From: Reichenbachiella versicolor
GTDB lineage: Bacteria; Bacteroidota; Bacteroidia; Cytophagales; Cyclobacteriaceae
Reading direction: 5' to 3'
Length of the DNA stretch: 64,000 bases
Assembly: GCF_003171675.1 (NCBI RefSeq)
Contig: NZ_QFZQ01000001.1
Location: 372,001-436,000 of the forward strand
Shown here: positions 43,988-53,262 of the stretch, in pieces
Position numbering within the stretch: position 1 is the first letter of the stretch
Layout: each line of letters opens with the position of its first letter
Translations under genes and position numbers: made by a program
Notes under the pieces: generated by a model
Seen by the model: only the letters and a program-made list of their open reading frames with translations
Database searches by the model: none
What the model was told of the DNA's origin: nothing

Positions 43988-46093
43988 ATGCCTGATATCT
44001 TTGCCGAAAAAATCGAGAATAGCGTGAGCAAAGACTTTAAAAGATACACTATCACTTCAGCCCTTCCGTATGCTAACGGGCCTCTTCATATTGGACATAT
44101 TGCTGGTGCGTACTTACCCGCAGATATCTATGTAAGATATTTGAGATCAAAAGGAAAGGATGTTGTTTACATATCAGGTAGTGATGAACATGGGGCAGCG
44201 ATTACTTTGCGAGCTAAGAAAGAAGGGACAACTCCTCAAGCTATAATCGATAAGTACCACGAAATAAATAAAGAGACTTTTCGAAAGTTTGGAATAGCCT
44301 TTGATATTTATGATCGAACTTCTGCACCGATTCATCATGAGACTTCACAAGCTTTCTTCAAGGATCTATATGACAAAGGTGAGTTCATAGAAAAGGAGTC
44401 GGAACAGTACTATGACGAAGAGTTTAAACAATTCTTAGCCGATAGGTATATTACAGGTACTTGTCCAAACTGTGGTCATGATGCTGCATACGGTGATCAA
44501 TGTGAAAAATGTGGAACTTCATTGAGTCCAACTGATTTGATAAATCCTATCTCAACCCTTAGTGGAAAAACACCAGTTTTGAAAAGTACAAAACATTGGT
44601 ACCTACCACTTGATAAATATCAACCTTGGCTGGAAAAATGGTTAGGCGAAGACAGTAAAAAGAAAGAATGGAAGTCTAATGTTTATGGTCAGTGTACTTC
44701 ATGGTTGAAGGCAGGTTTGCAACCAAGAGCAATGACCAGAGATCTTGATTGGGGAGTAGATGTTCCGATTGAAGGTGCTGATGGAAAGAAATTATATGTG
44801 TGGTTGGATGCACCAATTGGGTATATTTCTGCAACTAAGAATTGGGCTAAAGCTAATGGTAAAAACTGGAAAGACTACTGGTTGAAACAGGAGAATGATG
44901 AAGACGATTCTTGTCTAATTCACTTTATAGGAAAAGATAATATTGTTTTTCACTGCATCATATTTCCAGCTATTCTTCAGGCACATGGTGGCTATTTGCT
45001 GCCGACTAATGTACCAGCAAATGAGTTTTTGAATTTAGAGGGGGATAAGCTTTCCACTTCAAGAAATTGGGCAGTTTGGTTACATGAATATCTAGAAGAC
45101 CTTCCAAATAAAGAGGATGTATTAAGATATGTACTTTGTGCTAATGCTCCAGAATCAAAAGACAATGACTTTACATGGAAAGACTACCAAACCAGAAATA
45201 ATTCTGAGTTAGTTGCTATCTATGGAAACTTCGTTAATCGAGCGGTAGTCTTGACTCATAAGTATTTTGAAGGAAGGGTACCGACTTTGGGTGAGTTAGA
45301 CGGCGTAGATAAAGAGGTGTTGAAAGAACTCGAAGAGTTTCCTTCTAAAATAGCCTCTAGCATTGACAAATTTAGATTCAGAGAAGCTTTAGCACTTTTG
45401 ATGGATTTGGCTAGACTTGGGAATAAGTATCTGGCTGATACAGAACCATGGAAATTGATTAAAACAGATGAAGCTAGAACTGGAACGATATTGAATATTG
45501 CACTTCAAATAGCTGCTAATTTATCCATATTATCGGAGCCTTTTTTACCAAGGACTGCAGAAAAGTTAGCTTTAACTTTGAATCTTGAAGGTAAGAAATG
45601 GGAAGATGCTGGAGACTCTGACTTATTACTTCAAGGTCAAGATATTGAGAAAGCTGCCCTGTTGTTTGAGAAAACTGAAGATGAAGTGGTAGATAAACAA
45701 GTTCAAAAATTAGAAGATTCTAAAATGGCCAATCAGGCTATAGATACTGAAGTAGAAGCACAGAAAGCGGAAACTACTTTTGATGATTTCATGAAAATGG
45801 ATATGAGAGTAGGTACAATTCTGACGGCAGAAAAAGTCAAGAAGTCAAACAAGCTTTTGAAGTTTACTGTAGATACTGGAATTGACAAACGTACCATTCT
45901 TAGTGGTATAGCCAAGTACTATTCTCCTGAAGAAATGATAGGTAAGCAGGTAACTGTTTTAGCCAACCTTGCTCCTCGTAAGATAATGGGAGTGGAATCT
46001 CAAGGAATGATTCTGATGGCTGAAGATCATGATGGTAGTCTAAAACTCATCCAACCAAATGTAGCTATGATGAATGGAGCTACAATTAGTTGA
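43988..46093 (+). CDS. metG: Methionyl-tRNA synthetase
   Basis: 701 residues from the ATG at 43988, chosen because the upstream extension (from 43961) is poorly conserved in character. The class I signature H-I-G-H is at residues 34-37, the zinc knuckle C-P-N-C-x9-C-E-K-C near 157-175, and the KMSKS-like loop as K-L-S-T-S. The C-terminal ~110 residues form the EMAP/Trbp111-type tRNA-binding domain (M-D-M-R-V-G-T-I), joined by an acidic linker. It charges tRNA-Met. The gene is divergent from the RluA gene with about 70 bp between starts. Confidence 0.97.
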   Translation: MPDIFAEKIENSVSKDFKRYTITSALPYANGPLHIGHIAGAYLPADIYVRYLRSKGKDVVYISGSDEHGAAITLRAKKEGTTPQAIIDKYHEINKETFRKFGIAFDIYDRTSAPIHHETSQAFFKDLYDKGEFIEKESEQYYDEEFKQFLADRYITGTCPNCGHDAAYGDQCEKCGTSLSPTDLINPISTLSGKTPVLKSTKHWYLPLDKYQPWLEKWLGEDSKKKEWKSNVYGQCTSWLKAGLQPRAMTRDLDWGVDVPIEGADGKKLYVWLDAPIGYISATKNWAKANGKNWKDYWLKQENDEDDSCLIHFIGKDNIVFHCIIFPAILQAHGGYLLPTNVPANEFLNLEGDKLSTSRNWAVWLHEYLEDLPNKEDVLRYVLCANAPESKDNDFTWKDYQTRNNSELVAIYGNFVNRAVVLTHKYFEGRVPTLGELDGVDKEVLKELEEFPSKIASSIDKFRFREALALLMDLARLGNKYLADTEPWKLIKTDEARTGTILNIALQIAANLSILSEPFLPRTAEKLALTLNLEGKKWEDAGDSDLLLQGQDIEKAALLFEKTEDEVVDKQVQKLEDSKMANQAIDTEVEAQKAETTFDDFMKMDMRVGTILTAEKVKKSNKLLKFTVDTGIDKRTILSGIAKYYSPEEMIGKQVTVLANLAPRKIMGVESQGMILMAEDHDGSLKLIQPNVAMMNGATIS

Positions 46094-46135
46094 TTGATAT
46101 CGAATATATCAACACATAAATTATAGCCAATTTAG

Positions 46136-46172
46136 TAAAAAAGAAACCCTGCCGGTCGACTACCAGCAGGGT
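46136..46172 (-). terminator. Rho-independent terminator of the first prohibitin-like gene
   Basis: ACCCTGC (46146-46152) pairs with GCAGGGT (46166-46172), with an inner GGT/ACC pair. On the minus strand the stem is followed by TTTC and T6. It lies 35 bp past the stop of the prohibitin-like gene. Confidence 0.85.
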
Positions 46173-46206
46173 AACTAACACTATAGTATATGTAAGGAGA
46201 CCAATC

Positions 46207-46986
46207 CTATTCTGATTCACTGATGACGAATGGAGTATCACCATCAGTAATAATAATTTTTGAATTTGTGGAGTTAGAAAGCTCTCGGAAAGCTTCAATA
46301 GATCTCCATTGTAGTATTTCATCTGTTAGACCTTCAGATAAAACTTTCTGAGCATCTCTAGTACCTTGTGCTTCTATTAGTTTACGTTGAGCTTCTTGTC
46401 TTTCCTTTTGAAGGATAAACTCCATTCTAAGAGCGTCTTGTTCAGCCTCGAGTTTATCTTCTACAGCTCGAGTTAATCCTTTCGGGAGTTGTATTGTTTT
46501 TAAAAGAACAGCTTCAATTTCAAACCCTCTCGGTTTTAGTATTTCATGCATCCGGTCAGCTATTTCTTGCTCAATTTCTGCACGTTTAACAGTATACATA
46601 TCTTTAGCATAAAACCTAGAACAAACATCGGCTGCTGCTGACCTGAATACACTACTTATGACAACCTCTTCGTAGTTCACCCCGATAGATTCAATTATAT
46701 CCGGAGCTTTACTTGGATCTATTCGGTATAGGATAGAAATAATTGTTCCTACATTTATGCCTTCTTTGGAAGGAAGGTTAGATGTGATTTGAACATTGAC
46801 TGTTCTGACTGGCAATTTGATAACTCTTGTAGTAAAAGGGAAGTATAAGGCTGGACCAGCATCAATTGTTTTGTCGCTTAGTTTACCGAGCTTTCTTTTG
46901 ACTCCGACTTCTCCTTGTCTTACTACAGTACAACTAGTCAAAGCTATTAAAAATATGCCTATCCAAATATTCTTTAAATCTTTCAT
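46207..46986 (-). CDS. Prohibitin/SPFH-domain lipoprotein, copy 1
   Basis: 259 residues. A lipobox (A-L-T-S-C) gives a lipidated Cys near residue 19. An SPFH/prohibitin domain fills most of the rest (Y-F-P-F-T-T-R-V-I, N-V-Q-I-T-S-N-L-P-S-K-E-G, I-S-S-V-F-R-S-A-A-A-D-V-C), ending in a charged coiled coil (about 170-225). SPFH proteins form large rings at membranes and in other bacteria associate with FtsH or NfeD. A lipid-anchored prohibitin facing the periplasm is unusual compared with the TM-anchored forms. It is about 88% identical, by eye, to the next gene. Confidence 0.88.
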   Translation of the reverse strand: MKDLKNIWIGIFLIALTSCTVVRQGEVGVKRKLGKLSDKTIDAGPALYFPFTTRVIKLPVRTVNVQITSNLPSKEGINVGTIISILYRIDPSKAPDIIESIGVNYEEVVISSVFRSAAADVCSRFYAKDMYTVKRAEIEQEIADRMHEILKPRGFEIEAVLLKTIQLPKGLTRAVEDKLEAEQDALRMEFILQKERQEAQRKLIEAQGTRDAQKVLSEGLTDEILQWRSIEAFRELSNSTNSKIIITDGDTPFVISESE

Positions 46987-47148
46987 TCTTATACCGATTA
47001 ATGATGTGTAATTTTTACTTCTATCGATTGTCAGAACGAATTAGTTGAGGTGTAAGACTATTTATTTTAATTAATAATAATTATGTTAAGTATTTAATTT
47101 ATTAAATGATTGTTTGAAAACTTTTACTCTGTCGCAGAAATTTCGATT

Positions 47149-47185
47149 AAAAAAAGGTCTAACACTTAATCGATTAGACCTTTTT
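47149..47185. terminator. Bidirectional terminator after the second prohibitin-like gene
   Basis: GGTCTAA (47156-47162) pairs with TTAGACC (47174-47180); the stem is flanked by A7 on the left and T5 on the right, so it can end transcription in either direction. It lies just past the stop of copy 2 and separates it from copy 1, giving each gene its own unit. Confidence 0.85.
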
Positions 47186-47205
47186 AATAGTGAAAGAACG
47201 TTTTT

Positions 47206-47994
47206 CTATTTCATCATTTGATTTTCTCCTACTATGAAAGGTGTATCACCATCTGTAATTATTATTTTAGAATTAGGGGATTGAGATAACTCTCGGAACG
47301 CCTCGATAGAGCGCCATCTCAGGATTTCATTAGTTAAACCTTCGGAAAGAACCTTTTGGGCATCTCTAGTACCTTGTGCTTCTATTAATTTACGTTGAGC
47401 TTCCTGTTTTTCTTTTTGAAGAATAAACTCCATACGTAAAGCATCTTGTTCAGCTTCTAATTTATCTTCTACAGCTTGAGTTAGCCCTTCGGGAAGTTGT
47501 ATTGTCTTTAGAAGAACAGCCTCTACTACAAATCCACGAGGTGCTAAAATTTCATGCATCTTGTCCGCTATTTCGTTTTCTATTTCAGATCGTTTTACGG
47601 TGTACATATCTTTTGCATAAAACCTCGAACAAACATCGGCAGATGCAGACCTAAATACACTGCTGATGACTACTTCCTCATAATTCGATCCTATTGTTTC
47701 AATAATGTGAGGAGCTTTATCCGGCTCTATTCGGTACAAAATTGAAATGATGGTCCCGACATTTATACCTTCTTTTGAGGGAAGATTTGAAGTGATTTGG
47801 ACATTAACTGTCCTAACTGGAAGTTTGATCACCCTAGTAGTGAAGGGAAAATAAAATGCAGCTCCTGGAGTGATTGTTTTATCACTTAATTTACCAAGCC
47901 TTCGTTTTACCCCTACTTCACCTTGTCTTACTACTGTGCAACTTGATACAAATAACGTGAGTATCAATATCCATTGAAGTCTTATCCTTTTCAT
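47206..47994 (-). CDS. Prohibitin/SPFH-domain lipoprotein, copy 2
   Basis: 262 residues; lipobox L-F-V-S-S-C near residue 19. Sequence and length closely follow copy 1, with about 29 differences over about 239 aligned residues counted by eye. The signal peptide and the last ten residues differ most; copy 2 ends in N-Q-M-M-K. The conservation of the SPFH core and coiled coil in both copies suggests both are functional and may form mixed rings. A terminator lies between the two genes. Confidence 0.88.
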   Translation of the reverse strand: MKRIRLQWILILTLFVSSCTVVRQGEVGVKRRLGKLSDKTITPGAAFYFPFTTRVIKLPVRTVNVQITSNLPSKEGINVGTIISILYRIEPDKAPHIIETIGSNYEEVVISSVFRSASADVCSRFYAKDMYTVKRSEIENEIADKMHEILAPRGFVVEAVLLKTIQLPEGLTQAVEDKLEAEQDALRMEFILQKEKQEAQRKLIEAQGTRDAQKVLSEGLTNEILRWRSIEAFRELSQSPNSKIIITDGDTPFIVGENQMMK

Positions 47995-48196
47995 ATATCG
48001 TATTGATTAGTTGGAACTTAAATCTTTCTTGGTTTATAATAAATTACGTCTAGATATATCAAAAGTTAGTTAATGTACAACAGCAATAGGCACTACTTAA
48101 TGAAAAAATAAGACCGTCATTTGCAAGATTTTGCATTGAAGGAGGGAACTTTCTTTTCTAAGAATCGTGTTGACAGTTCAAACAAATGGTTCCAAA

Positions 48197-48598
48197 ATGA
48201 AAAAGTTAAAAGCACTACTATCTCTATCGTTCATCTTAATATCCCTAGTATCTCAAGCTCAGTCAAATGAATTATACATTGTGATAAATGAAGCGTCATG
48301 GTGTAAATATTGTAAGGCTAATGGAGAGAGAATTCATGAATTGATTGATAAATATGCTTTGGACCATAAAGTCAAAGTGATCAATAATGACATGACAAAT
48401 AATGAGACTAAGCAAAAGTCAATTCCTACGCTTAAAAAATATGGTTTATATAACTATATGCAATATCAAAAAGTAACTGCGATGGTATTTGTATTTGATG
48501 CTAAGAACTCGGAAATAGCTGATAAGTTTCCTATAAAATTGGAAAATGAAAAGATTCTGAAACATTTAAATGAAACTCTGGAATTAGTTCAAGGCTAG
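48197..48598 (+). CDS. Secreted thioredoxin-fold protein
   Basis: 133 residues from the ATG at 48197; an earlier in-frame start at 48167 would place ten residues before the signal peptide and is less likely. The signal peptide ends near S-Q-A-Q. The active-site motif W-C-K-Y-C is followed by a typical cis-proline region (S-I-P-T-L). The protein is probably a periplasmic thiol oxidoreductase with one domain. The partner is unknown; no disulfide-related genes are nearby. Confidence 0.82.
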   Translation: MKKLKALLSLSFILISLVSQAQSNELYIVINEASWCKYCKANGERIHELIDKYALDHKVKVINNDMTNNETKQKSIPTLKKYGLYNYMQYQKVTAMVFVFDAKNSEIADKFPIKLENEKILKHLNETLELVQG

Positions 48599-48751
48599 TT
48601 TTAAATCCTAGTATCTTTATATTAAATGCATAATACTATCTTAGTATTGGTTTTGCTGTATCAATGAATATTGTACATTGGTTGACTGGAATGGATTATT
48701 TAATAAGATAATCCATTTTTGTTATAAGTAGTTGCAAATAAGTAAGGATGA

Positions 48752-49618
48752 ATGTGTTTCGATACTGAATATCAATTAAGAAGACAACTTAAGGAAGCTA
48801 AAGAACAAGGCATGCCTGCGGAAGAAGTTGAAAAAATTGAAGAACAGCTACGTAAAATTTTCAATGGAAATAATTTCCGTTCAAATGGAGAGCTGGATTT
48901 ACCGGTATATTACCATGTAAGTGGGACTGATCATCCTCTGATGGTATCATTAACAAATCAAGGAATGATACTTGCAGAATGGGGATTTATTTCATCTTTA
49001 GCTCGTTCTATAGAGGATGTCTACGATAACTATGATAAACCGTGGATGAATAGTCTTAATGTAGTTAGCGAAACTATGTTTGAGAAGAAAACATTCAAAG
49101 ATTCGGCTTATAACAGAAGATGCGTTGTCTCATTGGATTCTTATTATGAACATCATCACGCTACAGGTAAAACGTATCCTTTTCGAATAATGCAAAAAGA
49201 GAACAAACCTCTTTGGATAGCTGCAGTCTATAATAAGGGGGAATTGCTTGATCCTGAGTCGGGTGAAATTATATCTAAAACTTCTCTAGGATTTCTGACT
49301 TGTAAGGCCAATGAAGCAATAGCACGAATTCATAATAATCCAGCAATGGTTAAGAGAAACGGTCATCGAATGTTGGTGATTTTGGAACAACATCAGATAA
49401 AAGATTATCTCCAAGCCAATCCTTTAGAAAAGTCTGTTGAATTTGAAGAGAAAATTCTCTCATTGTGTCAGCCGTATCCAGAAAATAATCTTTCTTTTCA
49501 TACTACTAGAAATCTTCGTCATAGAAAGGAAATGCCTTATGTAGGAAATGTTTCTGAAGTCAGAGAACCGTTTGTATGGCCTGAATTGATGCTAGATAGA
49601 AATAACGTGCCTTTCTAA
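48752..49618 (+). CDS. SRAP / HMCES-YedK family DNA-crosslink protein
   Basis: 288 residues. The protein starts M-C-F, exposing the catalytic Cys2 after Met removal, which fixes the start at 48752 rather than the out-of-frame ATG at 48748. The conserved active-site glutamate is seen in D-S-Y-Y-E-H-H, the basic C-V-V-S strand before it, and the histidine segment near G-H-R-M-L-V-I-L. Family members crosslink covalently to abasic sites in single-stranded DNA and protect them. The protein is longer than E. coli YedK (222) because of a charged N-terminal insertion. Confidence 0.9.
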   Translation: MCFDTEYQLRRQLKEAKEQGMPAEEVEKIEEQLRKIFNGNNFRSNGELDLPVYYHVSGTDHPLMVSLTNQGMILAEWGFISSLARSIEDVYDNYDKPWMNSLNVVSETMFEKKTFKDSAYNRRCVVSLDSYYEHHHATGKTYPFRIMQKENKPLWIAAVYNKGELLDPESGEIISKTSLGFLTCKANEAIARIHNNPAMVKRNGHRMLVILEQHQIKDYLQANPLEKSVEFEEKILSLCQPYPENNLSFHTTRNLRHRKEMPYVGNVSEVREPFVWPELMLDRNNVPF

Positions 49619-49662
49619 ATAAAATAAGTTTGTAATTAGAGGCAAGTAAAATCGTATTTAAG

Positions 49663-50403
49663 TTAAGCAAGTTGAATTTCTAGTCTATCCGTATCTAATT
49701 CCTCCATGCTTTCTCTAGTGTTAATCAAAATTTGATACTGTTCGATGTGTCGATTCAGTATTTTGACAACAGCATCGTATTTACCAACAAATTTTGACGT
49801 TATCTTTAGATTGGAAATTTGCTCGATTAGCAATTGGTAATTCTCTAATACTTCGTCTCTATATGTTTCAGCGATTTTGGCTGGGATTTCAAAGTCAAGA
49901 TGTTTTTCATAATGAAGATTATAGAACCTGTTATTTGCTTTTTGAAGTTCTCTTATCCAATCCACAGCAGCGATGGTTTCTAACGCTTCAAAATAGGGGT
50001 CTTTATGAAACTCTATCAATAAAGTAGAAATCAAAATTGATTTGCTTCTATAACTTTGATTTAGAGAGAGATTCATTTTTTTGAAAACTTCTCTCAAAAG
50101 CGTACCTGCTTCTACTTTTTTAGAGTTATACATAAACGTAGTATTATACTCAATGAAGTCCTTCAGTTCATTAAGAACATACATTCTGTTCCTGTCAGCA
50201 GATTTTACTTGCTCACTAGGTCCTCGATCAATATGATGATAGAAAGCAATTTCTATTCTATTACATGATGAAGCTAATTCTGCAAGATAATACTGTAAAT
50301 TGGGGTCAGATGGTGAGACTTGTTGTACGTAGTTTAACACTTGTTTGTGAAACTGTATGTACTCTCCATTACGGAGTTTATTGAGATTAATATAGTTTAT
50401 CAT
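49663..50403 (-). CDS. Hypothetical helical protein (possibly DUF6261-like)
   Basis: 246 residues, no signal peptide or TM helix, almost entirely predicted alpha-helix. Features are L-N-K-L-R-N-G-E-Y at the N terminus and long amphipathic helices throughout. The opening resembles a family of uncharacterised Bacteroidota proteins recorded as DUF6261; this is from memory and tentative. It is convergent with the SRAP gene and divergent from the phosphoesterase gene. Confidence 0.65.
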   Translation of the reverse strand: MINYINLNKLRNGEYIQFHKQVLNYVQQVSPSDPNLQYYLAELASSCNRIEIAFYHHIDRGPSEQVKSADRNRMYVLNELKDFIEYNTTFMYNSKKVEAGTLLREVFKKMNLSLNQSYRSKSILISTLLIEFHKDPYFEALETIAAVDWIRELQKANNRFYNLHYEKHLDFEIPAKIAETYRDEVLENYQLLIEQISNLKITSKFVGKYDAVVKILNRHIEQYQILINTRESMEELDTDRLEIQLA

Positions 50404-50519
50404 AAGTAGTAGTGAAGCGAACTTAATAACAAAAGTCTACATATTTCACTTTCAAATCCTGCCAAATTACTTCATGATTCTGCAATTTTTATTTTTACAT
50501 TGTACTATTCCAGTATCGA

Positions 50520-51206
50520 ATGAGTTTAATCAAACATTATAGGGAGCTTTATAAAATTGCTTCTAATGAGGTTGTCGAAGGTAATTATAACCTTGATAAT
50601 TTTTTAATTTCTCCAAAACAAGACAGTAGAAGAGGGGTTTCATTACTTATCAGGCCAACTCAAAAAGTTAAAAATAATATCCAGAAGTTTATTAAAGAAG
50701 TAAGACTCCTTGAGCCGAAACAATATTTTTACCCATCATCAGATATCCATATTACTATTCTATCTATTATCTCTTGCTACAGTGGTTTTGAAATTAGAAA
50801 TATAAATGTAGCTGACTACAAAAGAATGGTCGCTCAAAGTATAGAAGAAGTCGAGTCATTCAATATTCGATATCAGGGGGTAAACCTATCAAAGTCAGGT
50901 ATTATAATTCAGGGGTTTCCAGATCAGCAAATGATGCAGGTACTGCGAGATCGATTAAGAGACAATTTTAAATCTTCCAGTCTTGAGCAATCAATTGATA
51001 GTAGGTATGTTTTGCGAACAGCACATTCTACAATAGTACGTTTTCAGCACCCATTAATTAACCCAGATAAATTGATAGAACTGTTGAGGTCTTACCAAGA
51101 GACATTATTCGGTGATTTTATGGTTGAATCTGTAGAACTTGTCTTCAATGATTGGTATCAGCGTAAGGAAAATGCAGTCTTATTAGGAAGGTTTGAGTTA
51201 AAATAA
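50520..51206 (+). CDS. 2H phosphoesterase (2'-5' RNA ligase-like) protein
   Basis: 228 residues. The two H-x-(T/S) motifs of the 2H superfamily are visible: D-I-H-I-T-I-L-S (about residue 78) and A-H-S-T-I-V-R-F (about 165). Members hydrolyse 2',3'-cyclic phosphates or ligate RNA; many bacterial ones have no known substrate. The N-terminal ~40 residues are an extension beyond the catalytic fold. The gene stands alone. The 289 bp that follow, before the convergent MtfA gene, hold nothing I can identify. Confidence 0.8.
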   Translation: MSLIKHYRELYKIASNEVVEGNYNLDNFLISPKQDSRRGVSLLIRPTQKVKNNIQKFIKEVRLLEPKQYFYPSSDIHITILSIISCYSGFEIRNINVADYKRMVAQSIEEVESFNIRYQGVNLSKSGIIIQGFPDQQMMQVLRDRLRDNFKSSSLEQSIDSRYVLRTAHSTIVRFQHPLINPDKLIELLRSYQETLFGDFMVESVELVFNDWYQRKENAVLLGRFELK

Positions 51207-51495
51207 TATTGATACCCGATCAGACTCCATAATATAACAGATTCTACTTCAGAAGAATCATAGGAATGAAATGCCGTTTTTTGTATCCCACAGATAGTTG
51301 TGAGATACTCTATGTGAGTTAAAGAGAATTCAAGGCTAGGATATTAAGTATTCAAAATTTACTCATAACTAATTATTGGTAACGAATAAAACTGTTTTTG
51401 CATTCTCAATGCCTACGAATAATATTAGAAAAGTTGGTACTATGAAACAGTAAATTCATGCTGAAATATTGAAACCCTCACGAGAGAATCACCTT

Positions 51496-52395
51496 TTATT
51501 TCATACAACATTTTTTATACTTCTTACCACTGCCACAGGGGCAGTCGTCATTTCTTCCAATTACTTTTTTTGCTTCAAAAGAAGACTTGTTAATGGTATT
51601 AGTCATATCCTGTTTGAAAATTTGTTCCAACTCTTCATAGAGTTTTGGATGTTTCTTTTCGAGTAAGTGAGGACGTTCAAAAAAGTATTCAGATGCTACA
51701 GCAAAAAACTCTTGTTTGTTTGTAGCTCCGTAGTCATTAATGTCAGATTTGTTATCATGTATCTCCTTTGTTTTTTCTTGGATGAATTCTAACCAAGGTA
51801 AAGAGTAAGCTTTGTTCTCATATACTGGAGGGATGCCATCAATATTTCCAGTTTCTTTATCGAACAAATGAACAAATTCATGAATGCCAACATTCTTTTT
51901 ATCACTGTTGATGTCAAAACCTAAGTGAAGTGAAGGCTTGGATAGAATAACTTTACCTTCCATTGGTCCATTTCCTACCATGCCTGTTATGATTTCTTCT
52001 TTACTACCAATCTTAAAGTTGCGATCAAAAGAATCAGGGTACAGAATTACTTCATCTAGATGTGTATAAGTCCAAGCTGGATATCCGAAAAGAGGAATGA
52101 CAGCACTACTGGCTACTAAAAGTCTGTCCTCAAGATCAACATTTGTTTGTACTCCTGTGATCTTTATATGAGCTAAAAAATTCTTGACATCAGATTCGAA
52201 TTGTACTTTCTTGTCATCTGACAAGTTTTGATAGAAGGTAACTCTAGCATTTAAAATTGTAATCCACTTAAGAGGGGTAGGTACAGTGGTCACTTCGGTG
52301 CTCCTCTTGGTCTGTAGTCTATTTTTTCTTGACTGGAGGATTAACCAATATATTCCCAAGGCTAGAGTTAAGATAACAATTAAGTGTATAGTCAT
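51496..52395 (-). CDS. MtfA-type zinc metallopeptidase with C-terminal SEC-C zinc motif
   Basis: 299 residues. A TM helix spans about 4-22. The MtfA domain carries H-E-F-V-H (172-176) and a later glutamate region E-F-F-A-V-A-S-E-Y-F-F. The last ~21 residues are a SEC-C motif (N-D-D-C-P-C-G-S-G-K-K-Y-K-K-C-C), a zinc-binding module known from SecA tails. MtfA of E. coli inactivates the repressor Mlc and has aminopeptidase activity. Here the N-terminal TM helix and the added zinc tail suggest membrane placement and docking to another protein; this is inference. Confidence 0.88.
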   Translation of the reverse strand: MTIHLIVILTLALGIYWLILQSRKNRLQTKRSTEVTTVPTPLKWITILNARVTFYQNLSDDKKVQFESDVKNFLAHIKITGVQTNVDLEDRLLVASSAVIPLFGYPAWTYTHLDEVILYPDSFDRNFKIGSKEEIITGMVGNGPMEGKVILSKPSLHLGFDINSDKKNVGIHEFVHLFDKETGNIDGIPPVYENKAYSLPWLEFIQEKTKEIHDNKSDINDYGATNKQEFFAVASEYFFERPHLLEKKHPKLYEELEQIFKQDMTNTINKSSFEAKKVIGRNDDCPCGSGKKYKKCCMK

Positions 52396-52497
52396 CAGGT
52401 TAAAGATTTTTTTAAACGGAAAACTAATACTCTACCTTAGATTATTCAGCACCTTTTACATAATATTGAACTTTGTATAAAACTAATTGACTAAGGT

Positions 52498-53256
52498 ATG
52501 ATTGAAAATATCCTAACTCTTCTGATGCTTGTACTACTTCAAGCTGTACTAGGTTTTGATAACCTTCTTTACATTTCCATAGAATCGAAAAGAGCTCCAC
52601 TCGAAAAGCAAAAGATGGTTCGACAAGTCGGTATCGGACTGGCGATCATTTTAAGAATATTACTGCTTTTTGTGTTAGTGAATTTGATTAAATACTTCCA
52701 AGATCCCATTCTTCATATAGACTTATTCGGATGGATTCATGGAACATTCAATATACATGCATTGATTGTATTGTTTGGAGGAGGATTTATTCTTTATACT
52801 GCTTTGAAAGAAATTTGGCATCTGGTGTATCTCGAAGAGCATGATTCTGAAGAAAAAGAGAAGGTTTCAACTACTAAGATCATTTCTATGATCGTTTTGA
52901 TGAATCTTATTTTCTCATTTGATTCTATATTAAGCGCAATGGCTCTTAGTGACGTATTTTGGGTAATGGCTACAGCTATTGTGATCAGTGGTCTGATGAT
53001 GATGTGGCTATCAGATAAAGTTTCTGCGTTCTTGGCAAAAAATCGACTTTACGAAATATTAGGTCTGTTTATTCTATTTTTGGTAGGAGTGATGCTCCTA
53101 TCAGAAGGAGGTCACATGGCTGAACTTACCTTGTTTGGTAGTCATGTAACGCCAATGAGTACTACTACTTTCTATTTTGTGATTTTTGTTCTTGTAGCTA
53201 TTGATATAGTACAGGGTCGATATCAAAAAAAGCTCTTGAAAGCGAAGAAAAAGTAA
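52498..53256 (+). CDS. TerC family integral membrane protein
   Basis: 252 residues with about seven TM helices. Two acidic signature motifs are inside the helices: L-G-F-D-N-L (residues about 18-23) and F-S-F-D-S-I-L-S-A-M (about 140-149). TerC proteins are linked to tellurite resistance and, in characterised cases, to manganese export and metal loading of secreted enzymes. The next gene starts 6 bp after its stop, so the two are cotranscribed. Confidence 0.88.
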   Translation: MIENILTLLMLVLLQAVLGFDNLLYISIESKRAPLEKQKMVRQVGIGLAIILRILLLFVLVNLIKYFQDPILHIDLFGWIHGTFNIHALIVLFGGGFILYTALKEIWHLVYLEEHDSEEKEKVSTTKIISMIVLMNLIFSFDSILSAMALSDVFWVMATAIVISGLMMMWLSDKVSAFLAKNRLYEILGLFILFLVGVMLLSEGGHMAELTLFGSHVTPMSTTTFYFVIFVLVAIDIVQGRYQKKLLKAKKK

Positions 53257-53262
53257 TGTCTC

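Noticed and set aside
46207-47994. Assembly duplication of the prohibitin gene
   Set aside because: The copies differ at about 29 residues and in flanking DNA, so they are real paralogues.
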